Notes under the pieces: model-generated
The model's database searches: none
What the model saw: the letters and a program-made list of their open reading frames with translations, nothing else
What the model was told of the DNA's origin: nothing
Part shown: positions 7,141-11,394 of the stretch, in pieces
Position numbering within the stretch: the first letter of the stretch is position 1
How the letters are laid out: every line of letters begins with the position of its first letter
From: an uncultured Selenomonadales bacterium
Lineage (GTDB): Bacteria > Bacillota > Negativicutes > Selenomonadales > Selenomonadaceae
DNA: 11,394 nt
Assembly: GCA_937877655.1 (NCBI GenBank)
Contig: CALFJC010000159.1
Location: forward strand, 1 to 11,394
Direction of reading: 5' to 3'
Made by a program: the position numbers and the translations under genes

Positions 7141-7175
7141 TTTGCCTATAAAAAAATTTTTCTTTGTGATATACT
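7141..7175 (+). promoter_or_regulatory. Extended -10 promoter of the glycosyltransferase gene
   Basis: TGATATACT (7167-7175) is an extended -10 box preceded by an A/T tract at 7150-7161. The -35 region is poor (TTGCCT at 7142 is 22 bases away). The box and the roughly 35 bases after it resemble the region at 4493-4538 closely. Confidence 0.6.
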
Positions 7176-7209
7176 CCTTTCAACGAAACTTGAGAGGAGT
7201 AATTTTTTT

Positions 7210-8214
7210 TTGAGTACAAACAATCCGCCCAAAAAACGCCGTTCGTTCAGAGTGATTTTCAAAATGATAAAATTTGTCGTCGCAATGGTTTTGACGTTTT
7301 TTATTTCGTTTACCGTGACTTTGGCAATGAAGTCCGACGAGCCCGCCGATTATTTCGGAGCATTTGCCGAAAAATTTTTTGACGAAGAAGAAGATTTCAA
7401 AGGCGGTACCATGCCCGAAATAAAAACTATCTTTGACGAACAAAACAGCCAACCTTTCAGCCCGGAAAAATATTCCGAGATCATTTCCGATAAAAAATCT
7501 GCCATCGAAGAATCTGCGCGGACAGAAAATTTTTCTTCGGCGGACGTAGAAAATAAAATTCGGAGCAAGGCGAAAGAATTGGGCGTTTTGGATTCTCTGG
7601 ACAGAATGACTTCGATTAAGCCCGCCGTTGACGAAAAGATAAGAGATATTCCTCATTACGTCACGATTGACAAGATGCCCCGTTTTTTGTTGCAGGCGAT
7701 TGTTTCCGTTGAAGACACGCGCTTTTACACGCACAAGGGCTTTGATATTTTCGGAATTGCCCGCGCAGTTTTGGTGAACGTCGAGGCGGGCGAGATTCAA
7801 GAGGGCGCGTCCACCATAACTCAACAAACCGTCAAAAATCTTTTCTTGACAAGCGACCAAACTTTCACGCGCAAGGCGGAAGAACTTATTCTTTCAATGA
7901 ACATGGAAAAAAATTTTGACAAAGATAAAATTCTGGAGATATATTTGAACTCGATTTATTTCGGCTCGAATTTCTATGGCATTTACGACGCCGCGCAGGG
8001 ATATTTCGACAAGGAGCCCGCCGATTTGACGATAGCCGAGTGCGCAATGCTCGCCGGGCTTCCGAACGCGCCGAGTGTTTATTCGCCCTATGTGAACTTT
8101 CATCTTGCCAAAAAAAGACAGCTTGTCGTTATTGATGCAATGGAAAAATTCGGCGTCATCTCCAAGTTCGAGGCGGAAAGTGCTCGCGTTGAAGAAATTA
8201 TTTTGGCGCGTTGA
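7210..8214 (+). CDS. Membrane-anchored monofunctional peptidoglycan glycosyltransferase (GT51)
   Basis: This 334-residue protein polymerises lipid II into glycan strands at the outer face of the cytoplasmic membrane. Residues 20-40 are a single membrane anchor preceded by a basic stretch (KKRRSFR). The GT51 domain covers about 150-300. Its motifs are VEDTRFYTHKG with catalytic E168, GASTITQQ (199-206), RKAEE with E225, and IYLNSIYFGSNFYGI (244-258). No transpeptidase domain follows, so this is a monofunctional enzyme and not a class A penicillin-binding protein. Between anchor and catalytic domain lies an unusually long, acidic linker (41-145). The start is TTG 7210 with AGAGGAG about 10 bases upstream; the next in-frame ATG (7264) would remove the basic cytoplasmic tail. 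The gene has its own promoter and terminator. Confidence 0.88.
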   Translation: MSTNNPPKKRRSFRVIFKMIKFVVAMVLTFFISFTVTLAMKSDEPADYFGAFAEKFFDEEEDFKGGTMPEIKTIFDEQNSQPFSPEKYSEIISDKKSAIEESARTENFSSADVENKIRSKAKELGVLDSLDRMTSIKPAVDEKIRDIPHYVTIDKMPRFLLQAIVSVEDTRFYTHKGFDIFGIARAVLVNVEAGEIQEGASTITQQTVKNLFLTSDQTFTRKAEELILSMNMEKNFDKDKILEIYLNSIYFGSNFYGIYDAAQGYFDKEPADLTIAECAMLAGLPNAPSVYSPYVNFHLAKKRQLVVIDAMEKFGVISKFEAESARVEEIILAR

Positions 8215-8228
8215 AAAAATTTTAATTC

Positions 8229-8257
8229 GCTCCTCAACAACGGGGGAGCAATTTTTT
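8229..8257 (+). terminator. Rho-independent terminator after the glycosyltransferase
   Basis: GCTCCTC (8229-8235) pairs with GGGGAGC (8243-8249), with one G-T pair, around a 7-base loop. Six T follow at 8252-8257. It starts 15 bases after the stop codon. Confidence 0.8.
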
Positions 8258-8280
8258 ATGCAAATTTTAATAAAAGTGTA

Positions 8281-8309
8281 TTGCATAACTTTTTTTCTTG
8301 CTGTATAAA
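8281..8309 (+). promoter_or_regulatory. Promoter of the RTX-like gene
   Basis: TTGCAT (8281-8286), a 17-base T-rich spacer and TATAAA (8304-8309) form a strong sigma-A promoter just after a terminator. Its layout, including TATTGCA, TTTTTCTT and TATAAA, recurs before the gene at 11256. Confidence 0.75.
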
Positions 8310-8353
8310 GATAAGCGGTTTGAAATTAATTTTACAAGGAAGGAAGTTTTAGA

Positions 8354-10843
8354 ATGGAAAAAGAAATTAAATTCCAAATTGAAACGATCGGGCAATTCGT
8401 TTTCGATCTGCAACGTTTTGATGAGAACGGCGGCAGCTCTGATATTAACAATGAGAATCCCGACGAAAATTACGGAGATCAAGTTGAAACGACGGACACT
8501 TTTGCGGAAGAAGAAATTGAAACGATAACCGATCCCGAAACAGGCGAAGAAACTCAAGCAATTATTTTAAGCAAAGACGAAGACGAAGAGCCGGAAATTT
8601 ATTTGGAGATTGAAGGCGACTCCGACAGCGATTCCGATTCTGATTCCGACAGCGAAACTTTGACGCTGATAGACAAAAGAGACGAAGAAGAAGCCGAAGG
8701 TACAACGCTGGTTATTAACTTCAACAAGCGCAGTGCCGAAGATCGCGGCATGGATGATTATACAAGTCTTAATCTTTCGGACGCCAAAAGTAAATTTAAC
8801 ATTATCGGCAGTGATCATAATTTCGGTTACATTAAGGGCTCGGAACAAGGCGGCGTCCTCACGGCTAAGAAAGCCGACAGCGACGGTCAAGGCTCAATCC
8901 TTGAAGGCGGCGCAGGCGAAGATCAATATTACGGCAGCGACGGCGGAGATACTTTCGTAAAAACCGGCGGCGATGACACCGTCACCAATTACGAAAAAGG
9001 AAAAGATCGCATCGGACTTTTCGGAAAAATTTTGGTCGACTTCATCAGCGCACTCAAAAACAATATTCGTCACATAGGCAATGATGATGTTGTTACAACA
9101 AGTGATGTCGACGACAGCGAAGGTTCCGCAGTCGGGCTCGCCATTGACAAGACAAACAAAAAAGCCATTATCACTTTCGACGACGGAGACACAATGACTT
9201 TGGAAGGCTTCGCCGACAATGCGATTAGTTTTGTAGACGAAAACGGCGATGTGCAAGAAGTTGCTTGGACGGACGATTCCGACAGTGATTCCGATTCGGA
9301 CAGCGATAGCGACAGTGATTCGGATTCAGACAGCGACTCCGATTTGGAAGACGGCTTGACTTACGACGAGACTACGAAAACAATCATTGCCGACGAGAAT
9401 TTCAAAGGCACCAAGATTGATCTTAAGGATTATAAGAAAGTTAATGCGATTGATGCTTCCGCTCTTACAAGTGACGTGACGCTTAGCGGAAATTATTCTG
9501 CAAACACCTTGACGGGCGGCGAAGGTTCGGATGAACTCACGGGCAGCTTCGGTAATGATCTCTTCGTCTACAGCGGCGGCAACGACACAATCACCGATTA
9601 CGGCACGGGCAAAGATAAAATCAGCTTGGGCAGTGCGAACATTACAGACGTATCGATAGACGGCAAAGATTTGGTCTTTACTTTCGACGACAACGATTCC
9701 CTTACGCTTGAAAATGCGGCAAGCAAGAAAATTTACTTCCTTGACGGCAACAGGACAACGAGCAATTACTTCGCCGATCATGCAACTTTAAGCAGTACGA
9801 AGACAAGCGCAACGTTGACTTCAACGGCAACAACTTTCTCCGCCGAAAATTATTCCGCACTTGCAACGATTGATGCTTCCGGAGTTTCTTCGGAAGTTCA
9901 AATCACGGGCAACGGCAGAAACAATTACATAATCGCAGGCGAACACGGCGCGGTTCTCGACGGCGGTAAGGGCAGAGATACCCTCGTCGGCGGAAGCGGC
10001 ACAGATACTTTCGTTTACAACAACAGGAGCGGCAACAAAGTTATCAGCGATTATGCGGCGGGCGACGTGATAAGCTTGGTCGGCGCAACGGTTGATAATG
10101 CGTCCGTCAAGAGTAACGGCGACGTGATTTTGAAAGTCGGCAGGAATAAATTGACAGTCAAGGGCGCGGGCGAAACCGAGATCACGCTTAGCGAAAACGG
10201 CACGACAAAAACCTTCTCCGCAGGCGCGCTTTATGACGAAGATAAAACCGAAGCAATAATCCCGGCAAAATATCGTTCTCGCGGAATTTTGGAAGCGGCT
10301 CCTTCTGTCATGAATATAGACGGCTCCGAAGCAAAGAAGAGATTGAATCTCGCGGCGACTTACGAAGAAGGCGCAACCATTCTCGGCGGCAAAAACCGTG
10401 ATTCGCTGGCAGGCAATATCGGCGACGATTACATCGACGGCGGCAGAGGCAACGATACAATTCGCGGCGGCGCAGGAAATGATTCGCTCTTCGGCGGCAT
10501 GGGCAAAGATAAAATTTACGGCGACGCGGGCACAAACAGTTTGTGGGGCGGCAAAGGAAACGATACCCTTTACGTTGACGACGGCACGAATACAATTTTC
10601 TACACTCGCGGCGACGGTAAAGATGTCATTAACGGCTTCGGCAACGACGATCTGCTCGAAATAACGGGCGTCACCGACATAACAGGCACAGTCAACAGCA
10701 GAGGCACGGAAGTTTATATTAAAGTCGGCACGACTAACAAGGCGATAACTTTCAAAGAATTCTCTGCGACGGAATTTAATATTAACGTCAACGGCACTTC
10801 CAACACCTACACAATCAACGACGGCAAGTTTGAAAAGAAATAA
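8354..10843 (+). CDS. RTX-like calcium-binding repeat protein with serine-aspartate tracts
   Basis: The protein has 829 residues and is acidic. The N-terminus has a short aromatic motif, FVFDLQRFDENGG (15-27), but no Sec or Tat signal. Serine-aspartate tracts lie at 90-101 and 309-330. Four related units follow one another (about 140-300, 363-468, 503-620, 652-818). Each has an IDAS-like beta strand, an RTX-like GGxGxDxL stretch, a DTITDY-type link and a TFDDxDSLTLE-type beta segment. Unit 4 holds the clearest nonapeptide run, for example GGRGNDTIRGGAGNDSLFGG (696-715). RTX repeats bind calcium in a beta-roll, and such proteins usually leave by type I secretion; no transporter genes are in the window. 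No enzyme domain is visible, so an adhesin or surface-layer-like role is inferred. ATG 8354 follows AAGGAAGGAAG. Expression appears independent of the upstream genes. Confidence 0.85.
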   Translation: MEKEIKFQIETIGQFVFDLQRFDENGGSSDINNENPDENYGDQVETTDTFAEEEIETITDPETGEETQAIILSKDEDEEPEIYLEIEGDSDSDSDSDSDSETLTLIDKRDEEEAEGTTLVINFNKRSAEDRGMDDYTSLNLSDAKSKFNIIGSDHNFGYIKGSEQGGVLTAKKADSDGQGSILEGGAGEDQYYGSDGGDTFVKTGGDDTVTNYEKGKDRIGLFGKILVDFISALKNNIRHIGNDDVVTTSDVDDSEGSAVGLAIDKTNKKAIITFDDGDTMTLEGFADNAISFVDENGDVQEVAWTDDSDSDSDSDSDSDSDSDSDSDSDLEDGLTYDETTKTIIADENFKGTKIDLKDYKKVNAIDASALTSDVTLSGNYSANTLTGGEGSDELTGSFGNDLFVYSGGNDTITDYGTGKDKISLGSANITDVSIDGKDLVFTFDDNDSLTLENAASKKIYFLDGNRTTSNYFADHATLSSTKTSATLTSTATTFSAENYSALATIDASGVSSEVQITGNGRNNYIIAGEHGAVLDGGKGRDTLVGGSGTDTFVYNNRSGNKVISDYAAGDVISLVGATVDNASVKSNGDVILKVGRNKLTVKGAGETEITLSENGTTKTFSAGALYDEDKTEAIIPAKYRSRGILEAAPSVMNIDGSEAKKRLNLAATYEEGATILGGKNRDSLAGNIGDDYIDGGRGNDTIRGGAGNDSLFGGMGKDKIYGDAGTNSLWGGKGNDTLYVDDGTNTIFYTRGDGKDVINGFGNDDLLEITGVTDITGTVNSRGTEVYIKVGTTNKAITFKEFSATEFNINVNGTSNTYTINDGKFEKK
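8621..8656 (+). repeat. Serine-aspartate coding tract 1
   Basis: Five Ser-Asp pairs and a final Ser-Glu are encoded with mixed Ser codons (TCC, AGC, TCT). The mix suggests selection on the protein rather than recent slippage. Confidence 0.9.
9278..9343 (+). repeat. Serine-aspartate coding tract 2
   Basis: Eleven uninterrupted Ser-Asp pairs use five Ser codons (TCC, AGT, TCG, AGC, TCA). It separates repeat unit 1 from unit 2 like a flexible acidic linker. The six-base near-periodicity may still allow length changes between strains. Confidence 0.9.
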
Positions 10844-10845
10844 AA

Positions 10846-10908
10846 GTTAGCTGATAGGTGTTAGGTTTTAGTTCATTCCTAATTCCTAATTCCTAATTCC
10901 TAATTGAT
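10846..10908 (+). repeat. Degenerate heptamer tandem repeat with inverted halves
   Basis: Nine 7-base units start 2 bases after the stop codon. The first four are of the GTTAGGT type (GTTAGCT, GATAGGT, GTTAGGT, TTTAGTT). The next are CATTCCT, three exact AATTCCT and AATTGAT. The left half is rich in TTAGG and the right half in CCTAA, so the two halves can pair into an imperfect hairpin. It may protect the mRNA end or be a small repeated element; heptamer repeats of this kind are known from other bacteria. Confidence 0.7.
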
Positions 10909-10937
10909 AAAAGCGCGGAAAAAATTTTTCATCAAAA

Positions 10938-11172
10938 TGCGCCGAGAAGATATGAAAGGCGCAAAAAATATCGGGAAAACGGTTGTAGCTTCGGCTTAAA
11001 GGCACCCGATTTTGTCGAAAGACAATCCATGCCGCAGGGAAACTTGCGGGGCTGTAGTCAACCGGTCAAACGCGGTGGCGCAAGCTAACTGCAAGCCCGC
11101 GCCTTCGTGGGGTAGTTGACAAATCAAATTTCCCATAAAGCTCTTGCCTCAGTTTTTCTGAGGCTTTTTTTT
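10938..11172 (+). ncRNA. Structured RNA of unassigned class, with its own terminator
   Basis: About 210 non-coding bases have dense, compatible pairings. Long-range stems are GGGAAA (10973-10978) with TTTCCC (11129-11134), and CGGTTG (10980-10985) with CAACCG (11059-11064). Inside are AGC-TTCG-GCT (10987-10996), TTGTC-GAAA-GACAA (11012-11025) and CCGCAGG-GAAA-CTTGCGG (11032-11049), the last two with GNRA loops. A GC-rich 3' domain has CGCGG (11071-11075) with CCGCG (11097-11101). Alternatives such as GTCAAC (11057-11062) with GTTGAC (11115-11120), or ATCGGG with CCCGAT, suggest pseudoknots or switching. A separate hairpin TGCGCC/GGCGCA sits at 10938-10963. The 3' end (AAGCCCGCGCCTTCGTGGGG then TAGTTGAC) recalls the ends of TnpB or IscB/HEARO guide RNAs, and raiA RNA is another candidate, but I cannot assign it. 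No nuclease gene adjoins it. The 5' end is uncertain; GATAAA at 10906-10911 is a weak -10 candidate. Confidence 0.65.
11146..11172 (+). terminator. Rho-independent terminator of the structured RNA
   Basis: GCCTCAG (11146-11152) pairs perfectly with CTGAGGC (11158-11164) around a T5 loop, and eight T follow. It lies 12 bases after the last long-range stem of the RNA and 20 bases before the next promoter. Confidence 0.9.
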
Positions 11173-11192
11173 AAAAATTTATCCAAAATATA

Positions 11193-11221
11193 TTGCACAA
11201 AAATTTTTCTTCAGATATAAA
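11193..11221 (+). promoter_or_regulatory. Promoter of the Gly/Ser-rich protein gene
   Basis: TTGCAC (11193-11198), a 17-base spacer and TATAAA (11216-11221) form a strong sigma-A promoter. The box sequences, spacing and internal TTTTTCTT match the promoter of the RTX-like gene. A leader with AAGGAAGTTTT follows in both. Confidence 0.75.
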
Positions 11222-11255
11222 ATTACATGCACAGCTTTTAAGGAAGTTTTCTTTT

Positions 11256-11394
11256 ATGAATGAAAATTTATTTGTAAGCCAACAACCCGGCGGTGATGGC
11301 GGCGGCGGAGAAAATCCGGGCGGCGGCGGCTCTTCGTCAAGCAGTGTAACTTACAGCGCGGCAAATTCTATTACTTCGGCAAGTGCGCAGTCAA
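11256..11394 (+). CDS. Gly/Ser-rich protein, 5' part only
   Basis: The gene runs off the window after 46 codons. AAGGAAG (11240-11246) precedes ATG 11256. The protein begins MNENLFVSQQPGGDGGGGEN, continues with PGGGGSSSSS and then VTYSAANSITSASAQS, so a short head is followed by a Gly-rich and Ser-rich low-complexity linker. It has no signal peptide, like the RTX-like protein upstream, and shares that gene's promoter and leader style. The most likely identity is the start of another large repetitive surface or secreted protein. Nothing in the visible part names a family. Confidence 0.7.
   Translation, partial: MNENLFVSQQPGGDGGGGENPGGGGSSSSSVTYSAANSITSASAQS

Noticed and set aside
7180..7860. 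A 226-residue open frame on the - strand opposite the glycosyltransferase
   Set aside because: It mirrors a well-supported GT51 gene, and its composition is that of a reverse-strand shadow.
10398..10664. An 88-codon + strand frame inside the RTX-like gene
   Set aside because: It is the alternative frame of regular RTX codons; the periodic gene keeps it open by chance.
10874..10905. Possible CRISPR array from the short tandem repeats
   Set aside because: The units are 7 bases long with no spacers.
10970..11135. Cobalamin or other known riboswitch controlling the gene at 11256
   Set aside because: The conserved cobalamin core bases are absent. A strong terminator and a new promoter separate the RNA from the next gene, so cis control by readthrough is unlikely though not excluded.

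Overview
The window is about 11.4 kb of moderately AT-rich bacterial chromosome. I infer a member of the Firmicutes class Negativicutes (Selenomonadales-like). The reasons are strong GGGAGG/AAGGAGG ribosome binding sites, Tat-type signal peptides, frequent AAAAATTTTT tracts, a Gly/Asp-rich RTX-like repeat protein with an aromatic 'FDLQRF' N-terminus, and an anaerobic redox and polysaccharide gene set. The assignment is inferred from style, not proven. All supported genes lie on the + strand.

Layout. (1) 1-49 holds the tail of an upstream gene, followed by a terminator. (2) 146-889 is an HNH endonuclease with its own terminator. (3) 982-3795 is a small redox cluster: a Tat-exported flavodoxin-like protein and a Tat-exported DUF362 protein, tightly coupled, then an aldo/keto reductase whose start is a TTG at 2794. 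(4) 3796-4479 is a small islet. It contains a strong promoter, a 4-codon start-stop ORF, overlapping inverted repeats around a ribosome binding site, a NUMOD4/HNH homing-type endonuclease and an orphan in-frame C-terminal tail. (5) 4585-7137 is a polysaccharide-modification pair: a pyruvyl transferase broken by a one-base frameshift, and an intact FrhB-like iron-sulfur protein. (6) 7210-8214 encodes a membrane-anchored GT51 peptidoglycan glycosyltransferase without a transpeptidase domain, ended by a terminator. (7) 8354-10843 encodes an 829-residue RTX-like repeat protein with two serine-aspartate tracts. (8) 10844-11255 is a 412-base gap holding a heptamer repeat, a highly structured unassigned RNA with a strong terminator, and a promoter for the next gene. 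(9) 11256-11394 is the start of a Gly/Ser-rich protein cut by the window edge.

How the parts work together. The flavodoxin, DUF362 and AKR genes look like a redox module, partly outside the membrane. The pyruvyl transferase, FrhB-like protein, glycosyltransferase and repeat proteins all point to the cell envelope and surface. The two repeat-protein genes have nearly matching promoters and leaders, which suggests joint expression. The most interesting unexplained element is the RNA at about 10938-11172. Its long-range pairings and GNRA/UUCG-capped hairpins fit no riboswitch or housekeeping RNA that I can recognise with confidence.
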